From contig CP081098.1 of the NCBI GenBank assembly GCA_025141015.1, forward strand, positions 1,122,501 through 1,186,500: a stretch of DNA of 64,000 nucleotides. The letters are read 5' to 3'. Origin of the DNA: Rhodobacteraceae bacterium M382. Lineage in GTDB: Bacteria > Pseudomonadota > Alphaproteobacteria > Rhodobacterales > Rhodobacteraceae. A program made the position numbers and the translations under genes. The number at the start of each line of letters is the position of its first letter. Position 1 is the stretch's first letter. The notes under the pieces were generated by a model that made no database searches, was not told the origin of the DNA, and saw only the letters and a program-made list of their open reading frames with translations. Positions 9,977-17,893 of this stretch are shown piece by piece.

Positions 9977-10132
9977 GGCCCTTGGGCTTGGCCAAGGGTG
10001 CCGGTTCAAGCTGGGGGCGCTGCCCTGCGGCCCTTGGGCCTGCCCAAGGGTGCCGGTTCAAGCTGGGGGCGCTGCCCTGCGGCCCTTGGGCTTGGCCAAG
10101 GGCGCCTGTTCAAGCTGGGGGCGCTGCCCCCA
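9977..10132. repeat. Three tandem copies of a 52-bp G/C-rich palindromic unit
   Basis: Units start at 9977, 10029 and 10081, each beginning GGCCCTTGGG and containing CCAAGGG-type and GGGGGCGCTGCCCCC-type inverted repeats. Unit 2 reads GGCCTGCCCAAGGG where the others read GGCTTGGCCAAGGG. The array directly follows mch and could act as an RNA stem or terminator. Its end, followed by CAGACCCCCGGGATATTTTT, resembles a motif I recall as widely interspersed in Rhodobacterales genomes; that recollection is not verified here. Confidence 0.8.
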
Positions 10133-10244
10133 GACCCCCGGGATATTTTTGGCCAGATGAAGGGGGATCCCGTCGCGAAGCGCCTGAAGAGGTGGTGGCG
10201 GAAATGTGATATGCGTTTGCGCCGGGTGTTGCTAGGCTGTGGGC

Positions 10245-10955
10245 ATGACGGCATTGCGCATTTTGATTTCGGTTGTTTTGTTTTTCCTGCCGGGGGTGGC
10301 CGTCGCCTGTGATTTGGCTTTGGCCCTGGCGGTGGATGTGTCGGGATCGGTGGATCAGAAGGAATATCGGGTCCAGATGGATGGCTTGGCGGCCGGGTTG
10401 CGGGATCCGATCGTGTCCGAGGCCCTGGTGCGGGGCCGCGCGCAGATCATGGTGGTGCAATGGTCGGGGTCGTCGCGCCAGCAGACATCAATTCCCTGGA
10501 CAAGCGTGACCACCTTTGACGATGTGGAGCGTTTGGCCGTGGCCATCGAGACGGCCCCGCGTCCCTGGCGCAATTTTTCGACTGCGGTTGGAGAGGCGTT
10601 GAGCCACACCGGCGCTGCCTTTGCCGAGGTTCAGGGATGTCGGCGTCGGATCATTGATGTGTCGGGTGATGGCCCCTCCAACGAAGGGATGGAGCCGGTG
10701 GAGGTGTTAACGCAGCTGCGCCGTTGGGACATCACGGTCAATGCAATCGCCATCGAGGCCAGCGAACCGGATCTCACGGCATACTTTTTTGAGAACGTCA
10801 TCAGGGGGGAGGGCGCATTTGTGATCACCGCCGCGAATTTTGCCGATTATCCGGCACAGATCCGGCGCAAGCTGTTGCGCGAGGTTGCCCGGCAAACGGC
10901 CGCTTTGCCGGTGCCAAACTGTGCGAATCCGCTCTGTATGGTGAAAATTCAATGA
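10245..10955 (+). CDS. DUF1194 (von Willebrand A-like) exported protein
   Basis: A 236-residue protein with a signal peptide (ALRILISVVLFFLPGVAVA) and a vWA-like fold: the MIDAS-type DVSGSV follows LALALAV near residue 30, with RRIIDVSGDGPSNEG later. DUF1194 proteins are predicted periplasmic metal-dependent adhesion-like proteins with no known function. ATG at 10245 is chosen over a GTG two codons earlier. It lies between the 52-bp repeat array and the sdh control region, transcribed toward sdhC. Confidence 0.85.
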   Translation: MTALRILISVVLFFLPGVAVACDLALALAVDVSGSVDQKEYRVQMDGLAAGLRDPIVSEALVRGRAQIMVVQWSGSSRQQTSIPWTSVTTFDDVERLAVAIETAPRPWRNFSTAVGEALSHTGAAFAEVQGCRRRIIDVSGDGPSNEGMEPVEVLTQLRRWDITVNAIAIEASEPDLTAYFFENVIRGEGAFVITAANFADYPAQIRRKLLREVARQTAALPVPNCANPLCMVKIQ

Positions 10956-10961
10956 TTCTTC

Positions 10962-11017
10962 TGTGATCGCTCACAGGTTCCAGAAATGTGATCACAGGCT
11001 TTATTTTTGTGATCACG
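10962..11017. promoter_or_regulatory. TGTGATCACA operator cluster upstream of sdhC
   Basis: TGTGATCACA at 10987-10996 and TGTGATCACG at 11008-11017 are 21 bp apart, and a split site TGTGA-TCGC-TCACA lies at 10962-10975, so the right half-sites (TCAC) recur at 10971, 10992 and 11013, exactly every 21 bp. The last box is 115 bp before the sdhC ATG. The arrangement copies that before sucC. The regulator is unknown; TGTGA/TCACA halves resemble CRP halves, but the spacing differs. Confidence 0.7.
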
Positions 11018-11132
11018 CTAGTCGTTTTTATACGTAACCGCGCCAAATAACCGCGCCTTTTTGCAGTTCGGTAAGGTGACAGGACGCAAAAAAGCGGTAA
11101 AACGTCGTCAGCTAACCGGAAAAGGAGCCAAC

Positions 11133-11516
11133 ATGGCCGATGTCAATCGGGGCAATCGCCCGCTTTCGCCGCATCTTCAGATCTATCGCCCGCAATTGAA
11201 TTCGGCGACTTCGATCTTTGCACGTATTACAGGCGTTGCGCTGCTGGGAGCGGCTGTGCTTGTTGTCTGGTGGTTCCTTGCCGCCGCGTCGGGTGCCGAA
11301 TATTATGAATTCGTCAACTGGTTGCTGACCTCGTGGTTCGGCGACATCGTGATGACGCTGGCCTGTTGGGCCGCCTGTTTCCATTTCCTGTCGGGGCTGC
11401 GCCATCTGGTGTGGGACACAGGCCGTGGGCTGGATGTGGAAACCGCCGAGAAGATGGGCAAGGGGGTCGTTGTCGGGTCCTTTGTGTTGACCATCCTGGC
11501 CGTATTGATCGTGTAA
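11133..11516 (+). CDS. sdhC: Succinate dehydrogenase cytochrome b556 subunit
   Basis: A 127-residue membrane anchor with three transmembrane segments. The motif RPLSPHLQIYRPQLNSATSI, followed by ARITGVAL, and the haem-ligand motif FHFLSGLRHLVWDTG are diagnostic of SdhC. It binds haem b and ubiquinone with SdhD. The ATG at 11133 is preceded by AAAGGAG; the longer frame from 11061 has no family support. It is the first gene of the sdh operon. Confidence 0.96.
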   Translation: MADVNRGNRPLSPHLQIYRPQLNSATSIFARITGVALLGAAVLVVWWFLAAASGAEYYEFVNWLLTSWFGDIVMTLACWAACFHFLSGLRHLVWDTGRGLDVETAEKMGKGVVVGSFVLTILAVLIV

Positions 11517-11528
11517 GGGAGCAGACAC

Positions 11529-11900
11529 ATGGCATATCTTACCGATCGCAAACGCGCCGTTCACCGTGGGTCCGCCAGATCCGGCACCGCGCATTTCTGG
11601 GGCCAGACGATGTCGGCCTTTGGTCTGGCAATCCTGATCCCGCTGTTCATCCTGACCTTTGGATCCGCGTTGGGGTCCAGCTATGAGGACGTGCTGGAAT
11701 ATTACAGCCGTCCGTTCCCGGCGATCATTGCGGGGATGACCATCACCGTGGCGATGATCCATTTCCGTCACGGTATTCAGGTGGTGATCGAGGATTATTC
11801 GCGTGGGGTCACCAAGAAGCTGTTGATCATCATTTCTACCTGCATCGCCTACGCCATTGCCGCCACCGGCCTGTTCGCGCTGGCGCGCATCGCCCTTTAA
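11529..11900 (+). CDS. sdhD: Succinate dehydrogenase membrane anchor subunit
   Basis: A 123-residue protein with three hydrophobic segments, starting MAYLTDRKRAVHRGSARSG and containing YYSRPFPAIIAGMTITVAM, then HFRHGIQVVIEDY, which supplies the family histidine and tyrosine near the quinone site. It pairs with SdhC to anchor the SdhAB catalytic dimer in the inner membrane. It begins 12 bp after sdhC and ends 18 bp before sdhA. Confidence 0.94.
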   Translation: MAYLTDRKRAVHRGSARSGTAHFWGQTMSAFGLAILIPLFILTFGSALGSSYEDVLEYYSRPFPAIIAGMTITVAMIHFRHGIQVVIEDYSRGVTKKLLIIISTCIAYAIAATGLFALARIAL

Positions 11901-11918
11901 GATCGGAGCTTTCCCAAA

Positions 11919-13724
11919 ATGGCTGCTTACGAATACGAAACACATGACTATGACGTTGTGGTGGTTGGGGCCGGCGGGGCCGGTCTGCGTGCCACCCTGG
12001 GCATGGCGGAACAGGGGCTGCGCACAGCCTGTGTGACCAAAGTGTTCCCGACCCGGTCGCACACGGTTGCCGCGCAGGGGGGCATTGCGGCCTCGCTGTC
12101 CAACATGGGGCCGGACCATTGGCAGTGGCACATGTATGACACCGTCAAAGGGTCAGATTGGCTGGGTGATACGGATGCGATGGAATATCTCGCCCGCGAA
12201 GCGCCCAAGGCGGTGTATGAGCTGGAACATTACGGTGTGCCGTTCTCGCGCACCGAAGAGGGCAAGATCTATCAGCGCCCCTTTGGTGGCCACACAACCG
12301 AATTTGGCGAAGGCCCTGCGGTGCAGCGGACCTGTGCCGCCGCCGACCGGACCGGCCACGCGATCCTGCACACGCTGTATGGTCAGTCGCTGAAGAACAA
12401 CGCCGAATTCTATATCGAATATTTCGCCATTGATTTGGTGATGTCCGAAGACGGTCAATGTCAGGGTGTTGTCTGCTGGAAGCTGGACGACGGCACCATG
12501 CACGTCTTCAACGCCAAGATGGTGGTGTTGGCGACCGGTGGTTATGGCCGGGCATATTTCAGCGCGACGTCGGCGCATACCTGCACCGGGGACGGTGGCG
12601 GTATGGTGGCCCGTGCGGGTCTGGCGTTGCAGGACATGGAATTCGTGCAATTCCACCCGACGGGCATCTATGGCTCGGGGTGTCTGATCACCGAAGGCGC
12701 GCGCGGCGAGGGGGGGTATCTGACCAACTCCGAAGGCGAACGGTTCATGGAGCGCTATGCGCCCCAGTACAAGGATCTGGCACCGCGCGATTATGTGTCC
12801 CGGTCCATGACCATGGAAATCCGCGAAGGGCGTGGTGTGGGCAAGGATGGCGATCACATCCACCTGAACCTGAACCACCTGCCTGCCGAAGCGCTGGCCG
12901 AACGCCTGCCTGGCATTTCGGAAAGCGCCAAGATCTTTGCCGGGGTGGACGTGACCAAGGAACCGATCCCGGTTCTGCCGACCGTGCATTACAACATGGG
13001 CGGCATTCCGACCAACTATTGGGGCGAGGTGCTGAACCCGACCGCCGACAACCCAACCGGTGTTGTTCCCGGCCTGATGGCCGTGGGCGAAGCAGGTTGT
13101 GCGTCGGTGCACGGGGCCAACCGGTTGGGATCGAATTCGTTGATCGACCTGGTGGTGTTTGGACGTGCGGCGGCGATCCGCGCGGGCAAGGTGGTTGACG
13201 CCGATGCGGCAAACCCGGTTCTGAACCAGGCCTCCGTGGACAAGGCGTTTGATCGCTTTGACGATCTGCGCAATGCCAGCGGTGGCATCGCAACGGCGGA
13301 TCTGCGTCTGGAGATGCAGAAAACCATGCAGGCCGATGCGGCCGTGTTCCGCACAGCCAAGACCATGGCCGAAGGCGTCGACAAGATGACCGCCATCGCG
13401 GCCAAGATGGATGATCTGAAGGTCACCGACCGGTCGCTGGTCTGGAACTCGGATCTGATGGAAACGCTGGAGCTGACCAATCTGATGCCAAGCGCATTGG
13501 CCACCATTGTCGGTGCCGAAGCCCGCAAGGAATCGCGGGGCGCCCATGCGCATGAGGATTTCAGCACGCGTGACGATGAAAACTGGCGGGTTCACACCGT
13601 CAGCCGGGTCGAGGGCAATTCTGTCGACCTGTCCTATCGTCCGGTGGTTGTTGATCCACTGAGCACCGAAGAAGAAGGCGGCATCAGCCTCAAGCGGATC
13701 GCGCCCAAAGCGCGGACCTTCTAA
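11919..13724 (+). CDS. sdhA: Succinate dehydrogenase flavoprotein subunit
   Basis: A 601-residue protein of normal SdhA length. The FAD dinucleotide motif [12 protein letters not shown] is at residues 14-25, the flavin-attachment histidine lies in [12 protein letters not shown], and the fumarate-reductase motifs [26 protein letters not shown] and the C-terminal [10 protein letters not shown] are all present. It oxidises succinate to fumarate. It is followed not directly by sdhB but by four inserted ORFs. Confidence 0.98.
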   Translation: MAAYEYETHDYDVVVVGAGGAGLRATLGMAEQGLRTACVTKVFPTRSHTVAAQGGIAASLSNMGPDHWQWHMYDTVKGSDWLGDTDAMEYLAREAPKAVYELEHYGVPFSRTEEGKIYQRPFGGHTTEFGEGPAVQRTCAAADRTGHAILHTLYGQSLKNNAEFYIEYFAIDLVMSEDGQCQGVVCWKLDDGTMHVFNAKMVVLATGGYGRAYFSATSAHTCTGDGGGMVARAGLALQDMEFVQFHPTGIYGSGCLITEGARGEGGYLTNSEGERFMERYAPQYKDLAPRDYVSRSMTMEIREGRGVGKDGDHIHLNLNHLPAEALAERLPGISESAKIFAGVDVTKEPIPVLPTVHYNMGGIPTNYWGEVLNPTADNPTGVVPGLMAVGEAGCASVHGANRLGSNSLIDLVVFGRAAAIRAGKVVDADAANPVLNQASVDKAFDRFDDLRNASGGIATADLRLEMQKTMQADAAVFRTAKTMAEGVDKMTAIAAKMDDLKVTDRSLVWNSDLMETLELTNLMPSALATIVGAEARKESRGAHAHEDFSTRDDENWRVHTVSRVEGNSVDLSYRPVVVDPLSTEEEGGISLKRIAPKARTF

Positions 13725-13747
13725 GGCCGTCAATCAGGAGACCCTGT

Positions 13748-13912
13748 GTGCCCAAGCTGATCTTGCCTGTTGATGTCCACGGTGTGGCGTTGCCCTTTCG
13801 GGCCGCGCTGCCGGGGGTATGCGGGTGTGGCTTGGGCGTTGCGTCGCCGATGCAGGGAGGCGGGCCACAGGCGCGCCCGGAGCGGGTGCGGTTGATGGGG
13901 GGCGTGGCATGA
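13748..13912 (+). CDS. Small ORF between sdhA and the first sulfotransferase-like gene
   Basis: A 54-residue ORF starting at GTG 13748 with CAGGAG 8-10 nt upstream, and ending in an ATGA overlap with the next gene. The product reads MPKLILPVDVHGVALPFRAA and then contains CGCGLGVASP. The good ribosome-binding site and the stop/start overlap argue for translation. No family is recognised. Confidence 0.5.
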   Translation: MPKLILPVDVHGVALPFRAALPGVCGCGLGVASPMQGGGPQARPERVRLMGGVA

Positions 13913-14721
13913 CATCATCGCTCCCGCGGGTGTTGATCCATTGCGGTGTACAGAAAACCGCATCGACCGCCTTTCACCATTTCGTGCAACGCAACCGGGA
14001 TCTTTTGTCCCGCAGTGTCGACATCCGGACCCCGGTCAAGGGAAGCCCGACCCGTGAACTGGGGCGGGTAGCGGCCCTGTTCAGTCTGGATGACACGCAT
14101 GAGGCCGATCTGATTGCCCGGGTGACACAGGTGCGAGACGCGGTGCTGTCCGAGGGAAAGCCCTGTATCCTGTCCCATGAGAACATCCCCGGTGCAATGC
14201 TGGGGCGGGGCGGGGTGGTGACGCTGTACCCTGAGATTGAACGTATTCTGGACCTGTTCGTTCAACATCTGGCACCGCTGCGGCCGGAATTCGTATTCTA
14301 TACGCGCGACATGGCGGCGTGGAAGGTCAGTGTCCACAACCAGGCGGTCAAATCGGATGGCTATGGCGAAACGCTGGACACATTCCTGGAGCAGACCCGG
14401 GCGTGTGGAACCTGGGATGACCTGCAGGCGCGCGTCGCAGCTGTGGTGGGGGCCGAGCGCACCCATTTCCTGCGCCTCGAAGAGGAAGAGAATCGCGCCA
14501 AACCGGGGATGCAGCTGTTGCGTCTGGCTGGGGTGCCCGACGCAGATATCAGGGCGATGGCCGAACAACAGGGGCGTCGCAACGAAAGCCTGAATGCAGG
14601 ATCGTTGGAGTTTCTGCGCCAGCTGAATCAACAGGGTCTGCCCCGCGCGGCCCGCAAACCGGTTGTGCAGTTGATCCAAGGCAATCAGGCCCTGTTCGTC
14701 CCTGAATTGGATTGGGTGTGA
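13909..14721 (+). CDS. Sulfotransferase-like protein 1 inside the sdh operon
   Basis: A 270-residue protein with a PAPS-binding-type P-loop near the N-terminus (IHCGVQKTASTAFHHFVQRN) and later VFYTRDMAAWKVSVHNQAVK, which matches the 3'-phosphate-binding strand and helix of bacterial sulfotransferase-like proteins. Such enzymes transfer sulfate to glycans or other acceptors; the acceptor is unknown. It overlaps the preceding small ORF by ATGA and the next gene by one base (TGATG), so translation is coupled. Confidence 0.75.
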   Translation: MTSSLPRVLIHCGVQKTASTAFHHFVQRNRDLLSRSVDIRTPVKGSPTRELGRVAALFSLDDTHEADLIARVTQVRDAVLSEGKPCILSHENIPGAMLGRGGVVTLYPEIERILDLFVQHLAPLRPEFVFYTRDMAAWKVSVHNQAVKSDGYGETLDTFLEQTRACGTWDDLQARVAAVVGAERTHFLRLEEEENRAKPGMQLLRLAGVPDADIRAMAEQQGRRNESLNAGSLEFLRQLNQQGLPRAARKPVVQLIQGNQALFVPELDWV

Positions 14722-15602
14722 TGCAGATAGCGCGCGACACCGGATCTTGTGCCACCTGGCAGGCCCTGGGCCTGACGCCGGGTCTGGTTCTGCGGCTGAG
14801 CGGGATGCGCCGGTCCGGCAACCACGCCATTGCCAATTGGTTGATGCGCAACGCGCCCACGGGGACATCCGTGTTTCTGAACAATTGCAAGCCGAACCGG
14901 GATCCGTTGCACCATTTTTCGGCCCTCGAAGTGAACCGGCACCATGTCGCTGGTGGCGATGCGGCGGGGGATTTGCCGTCGCGCGTTGCCAAGGCGGGGG
15001 ACGGGGCGCTTTTGCTGATCAGCTATGAAGACACGTCGCCGGCCGAGATGAAGCGCCACAGACGGCTGTCGGGGCCGCTGGATGAGGCTGCCATTGATCA
15101 TGACATCCTGATCTATCGTAGCTTTCTGAACTGGTCGGCATCGCTGTTGAAGAAACTGCAGGGCAATCCGAGCTATAGCCTGTCCCGGCGTCTTTCGATG
15201 GTGCTGCGCGCCATGGACAATTACACCCGCCTGTTGGCGCTGGTTGCGCGCGGGCAGGGGGCTGAAACCTGTATCTGTTATGACACATGGGTACAGTCCG
15301 ACAGCTATCGGCAGGACATTCTCGTGCGGTTGAACCTGCCGGTTGCCGACACGGATGTCGGAGAAGTCCAGAAATATGGCGGCGGTTCGTCGTTTCAGAA
15401 ACAATCGGCTTCGGGTGATGAATTGCGGGTGCTGGACCGGTGGCATCAGATGCAGACCGAGCCCGACTATCAGCTGGTGCTGGCCGCAGCCTGCCGCGAT
15501 GCGGCGTTAATGGCACAGTTGGACCGCCTGTTTCCCGAGGATGCCGAACGGCTGACTCAGATCGCCCGGCATGCGCCCGTATCACCGGGGGATCTGACAT
15601 GA
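14721..15602 (+). CDS. Sulfotransferase-like protein 2 inside the sdh operon
   Basis: A 293-residue protein with a modified P-loop [19 protein letters not shown] at about residues 27-45, of the kind seen in divergent sulfotransferase/nucleotide-binding proteins. It also has [17 protein letters not shown] and a C-terminal [13 protein letters not shown] loop. It starts at the ATG sharing one base with the previous stop codon (14721) and ends in an ATGA overlap with a 28-codon ORF. It has no known link to succinate dehydrogenase. The family call is by motif only. Confidence 0.65.
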   Translation: MQIARDTGSCATWQALGLTPGLVLRLSGMRRSGNHAIANWLMRNAPTGTSVFLNNCKPNRDPLHHFSALEVNRHHVAGGDAAGDLPSRVAKAGDGALLLISYEDTSPAEMKRHRRLSGPLDEAAIDHDILIYRSFLNWSASLLKKLQGNPSYSLSRRLSMVLRAMDNYTRLLALVARGQGAETCICYDTWVQSDSYRQDILVRLNLPVADTDVGEVQKYGGGSSFQKQSASGDELRVLDRWHQMQTEPDYQLVLAAACRDAALMAQLDRLFPEDAERLTQIARHAPVSPGDLT

Positions 15603-15685
15603 TCCGCCGTATCCAACCCATCGCATCGGCCACGCGCCGTGCCAATTGGGCCCTGTCCGCGACGACAGCGCCTTTCACCCCATAG
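15599..15685 (+). CDS. 28-residue ORF coupled to the upstream gene, before sdhB
   Basis: Starts in an ATGA overlap with the sulfotransferase-like gene and ends 11 bp before sdhB, with TAGGAGG formed at its own stop codon serving as the sdhB ribosome-binding site. The product is basic ([20 protein letters not shown]...). It may be translated mainly to carry ribosomes to sdhB. Existence as a protein is uncertain. Confidence 0.35.
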   Translation: MIRRIQPIASATRRANWALSATTAPFTP

Positions 15686-15696
15686 GAGGCTTACCC

Positions 15697-16476
15697 ATGG
15701 TGCAATTCTCACTGCCCAAAAACTCCCGGGTCACCACAGGCAAAACCTGGCCCAAGCCCGAAGGCGCGACCAATGTCCGCAAGTTCCAGATCTATCGCTG
15801 GAACCCTGACGACGGTCAGAACCCGCGTGTCGATACCTATTTCGTCGACATGGACGAATGTGGCCCGATGGTTCTGGACGCGCTGATCAAGATCAAGAAC
15901 GAAATCGATCCGACCCTGACATTCCGGCGGTCGTGCCGCGAAGGCATCTGTGGCTCCTGTGCGATGAACATCGACGGCATCAACACGCTGGCCTGTATTT
16001 ACGGGATGGATGAGATCAAGGGCGATGTGAAAATCTATCCGCTGCCGCATATGCCGGTGGTCAAGGACCTGATCCCGGATCTGACCCATTTCTATGCCCA
16101 GCATGCCTCGATCATGCCCTGGCTGGAAACCAAGACCAACCGCCCGGCCAAGGAATGGAAACAGTCCATCGAAGACCGCAAGAAGCTGGACGGTCTGTAT
16201 GAATGCGTGATGTGCGCGTCCTGTTCGACGTCCTGCCCATCCTACTGGTGGAACGGAGATCGCTATCTTGGGCCCGCCGCGTTGCTGCATGCGTATCGCT
16301 GGATTATCGACAGCCGTGATGAAGCAACGGGCGAGCGTCTGGACGAATTGGAAGATCCGTTCAAGCTGTATCGTTGCCATACCATCATGAATTGCGCCAA
16401 GACCTGTCCCAAGGGTCTGAACCCGGCCAAGGCAATTGCCGAGATCAAGAAAATGATGGTGGAACGCACGGTCTAA
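15697..16476 (+). CDS. sdhB: Succinate dehydrogenase iron-sulfur subunit
   Basis: A 259-residue protein. The [2Fe-2S] ligands are in [16 protein letters not shown] and the following LAC, the [4Fe-4S] cysteines in [19 protein letters not shown], and the [3Fe-4S] and second-half cysteines in [17 protein letters not shown]. It passes electrons from SdhA to ubiquinone. The ATG at 15697 has TAGGAGG 7 nt upstream. It is separated from sdhA by about 2 kb of inserted genes in the same direction. Confidence 0.97.
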   Translation: MVQFSLPKNSRVTTGKTWPKPEGATNVRKFQIYRWNPDDGQNPRVDTYFVDMDECGPMVLDALIKIKNEIDPTLTFRRSCREGICGSCAMNIDGINTLACIYGMDEIKGDVKIYPLPHMPVVKDLIPDLTHFYAQHASIMPWLETKTNRPAKEWKQSIEDRKKLDGLYECVMCASCSTSCPSYWWNGDRYLGPAALLHAYRWIIDSRDEATGERLDELEDPFKLYRCHTIMNCAKTCPKGLNPAKAIAEIKKMMVERTV

Positions 16477-16495
16477 GCCCCCTAAGGTCAGCGGC

Positions 16496-17209
16496 ATGAC
16501 ACCGTTGACCTATGCTTTGATACTCGCTTTGTTTGCCGGGCTTGCCATGCCGTTGGGTGGTGTGCTGGCCTGGAGCGAACGGTTCCGCGACAAGCAGATC
16601 GAAACCCGGTTTGTGCACGCCGTCACCGCGTTTGGTGGCGGCGCTTTGCTGTCGGCGATTGCGTTGGTGTTGGTGCCCAAAGGGTCGGAAAACCTCTCGG
16701 CGGGCGTGGCAATTCCGTTGTTCCTGGCGGGTGGGCTCACCTTTTATGTGGTGGACAAACAGCTCGCGCGGGCAGGGGGCAGCGGCGCATTGGTTTTGGC
16801 CATGTTGCTGGATTTCCTGCCGGAAGCGATGGCGCTGGGGGCGCTATTGGTGACCGAGGCGGCCACCGCCAAGCTGTTGGCGGCGATGATCTTTTTGCAG
16901 AACCTGCCCGAAGGGTTTGCCGCCTTTCGCGACCTGTGGTCCCGCCCGGGGACGTCGCCTGTCCGGATCCTGCTGTTGTTCGTGATGCTGGCATCGCTGG
17001 GGCCGTTGTGTGCCGGTGTCGGTTTCTTTGTGCTGGCGGATGCGCCGGCCATGCTGGGCGGGATCATGATCTATGCGGCGGGCGGCATCCTGTACCTGCT
17101 GTTTCAGGACATCGCGCCCGAGGCCCAGGTCAAGGGGGCCTGGTCGCCGTCGCTGGGGGCTGTGATGGGGTTTGCTCTTGGGCTGGCGGGGGAGATGGTG
17201 ATTGGCTAG
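16496..17209 (+). CDS. ZIP-like membrane protein with substituted metal-ligand histidines
   Basis: A 237-residue protein with seven to eight transmembrane segments in the ZIP (zinc/iron permease) arrangement. The two signature helices read LDFLPEAMALGAL and LQNLPEGFAAFRDL, where typical ZIP proteins have HNxPEG-type motifs; the glutamates are kept but the leading histidines are Asp/Gln here. It may move another cation or have lost transport. It follows sdhB by 19 bp and may be in the same transcript. Confidence 0.7.
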   Translation: MTPLTYALILALFAGLAMPLGGVLAWSERFRDKQIETRFVHAVTAFGGGALLSAIALVLVPKGSENLSAGVAIPLFLAGGLTFYVVDKQLARAGGSGALVLAMLLDFLPEAMALGALLVTEAATAKLLAAMIFLQNLPEGFAAFRDLWSRPGTSPVRILLLFVMLASLGPLCAGVGFFVLADAPAMLGGIMIYAAGGILYLLFQDIAPEAQVKGAWSPSLGAVMGFALGLAGEMVIG

Positions 17210-17323
17210 TCAGCCTTGTGTTTGGCGCATATCCCGGTTGCGTTCTTGATCGGTGCACGGGGGCCCAATCGGGGCTAGATTGATGGTCAGGGAGGGACAC
17301 ATCTGAACGACAGGATGACGTCC

Positions 17324-17473
17324 ATGACATCTGCACCATCCAAAACTACCGCACAACAGGCGCTGAAGCTGCTGGAACAGGCCTGGGCCTATTATACACC
17401 TATGCCGATACCGGTCCCACAGACAGAGCAGCCAGAGCAGGCAGATCTGTTTCAATATGCCAACGCGGCCTGA
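17324..17473 (+). CDS. Small soluble protein of unknown function (49 residues)
   Basis: The product begins MTSAPSKTTAQQALKLLEQA, continues with WAYYTPMPIPVPQ and ends DLFQYANAA: an amphipathic helix, then a Pro-rich stretch. AGGA lies 8 nt before the ATG at 17324; another in-frame ATG at 17315 is too close to it. The composition is protein-like, and I recall short Rhodobacterales proteins ending in a similar YA-A-A tail, but no function is known. Confidence 0.6.
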   Translation: MTSAPSKTTAQQALKLLEQAWAYYTPMPIPVPQTEQPEQADLFQYANAA

Positions 17474-17518
17474 GCCAAACCGGTTGTGGGTCGGACGCCG
17501 AGACGGTAGGACGGGCAC

Positions 17519-17710
17519 ATGCCTGTCCTTCTTCTTGTATTGCTGTTGGGTGTTTTTGCCTATTTCGTCTGGCGCGCGCGCACCACGACCCTGACCCGGG
17601 ATTGCCGGTGGCGGCAGGTGTCGCGGGACGGGGCATGGCAGTGCAGTTTTTGCGGGTCCAAGATGCAGGGAGAAAACATGCCGACGGCGTGCCAGAAGGG
17701 CGGGCGGTAG
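17519..17710 (+). CDS. Small membrane-anchored protein with a zinc-ribbon-like tail
   Basis: A 63-residue protein: one transmembrane helix (VLLLVLLLGVFAYFVW), a short basic linker, then CRWRQVSRDGAWQCSFCGSK and a final cysteine, the Cys arrangement of a small zinc-binding ribbon. TAGGA lies 7 nt before the ATG at 17519. No family name is known to me. It precedes the ornithine decarboxylase leader in the same direction. Confidence 0.65.
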   Translation: MPVLLLVLLLGVFAYFVWRARTTTLTRDCRWRQVSRDGAWQCSFCGSKMQGENMPTACQKGGR

Positions 17711-17893
17711 GCAATTTTTCCGCAATCCGGAAATTCTTCTTGATCGACTCGGGAATATCTCCGATACGGGCGGCCAAGACGCCAACGCACGCGCCTCTGT
17801 CCCAAGGGTCTCGCCCCCCATGGTTACGTAGCGACGGTAACGTCTCTGATGGAACTGAGCGGTCATATATGGCCGGGTCTTTTGGAGATGACC
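17711..17893 (+). promoter_or_regulatory. Long leader of the ornithine decarboxylase gene, possible speF-type RNA element
   Basis: A 183-bp non-coding stretch rich in short dyads: CCGCAATCCGG, CTCGGGAATATCTCCGA and GTTACGTAGCGACGGTAAC. Alphaproteobacterial ornithine decarboxylase genes are known to carry a conserved leader RNA (the speF motif in Rfam). I cannot confirm the match from memory, so this is a positional suggestion. A covariance search with the speF model would decide it. Confidence 0.3.

Noticed and set aside
9977-10132. Three tandem 52-bp units as a short CRISPR
   Set aside because: Units abut without spacers, and no cas genes are in the window.
10819-10830. GTGATCAC-like matches within coding regions (for example in the DUF1194 gene)
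   Set aside because: They are single, not paired at 21 bp, and inside genes.
12153-13733. 526-codon minus-strand ORF opposite sdhA
   Set aside because: Antisense shadow of a clearly coding sdhA.
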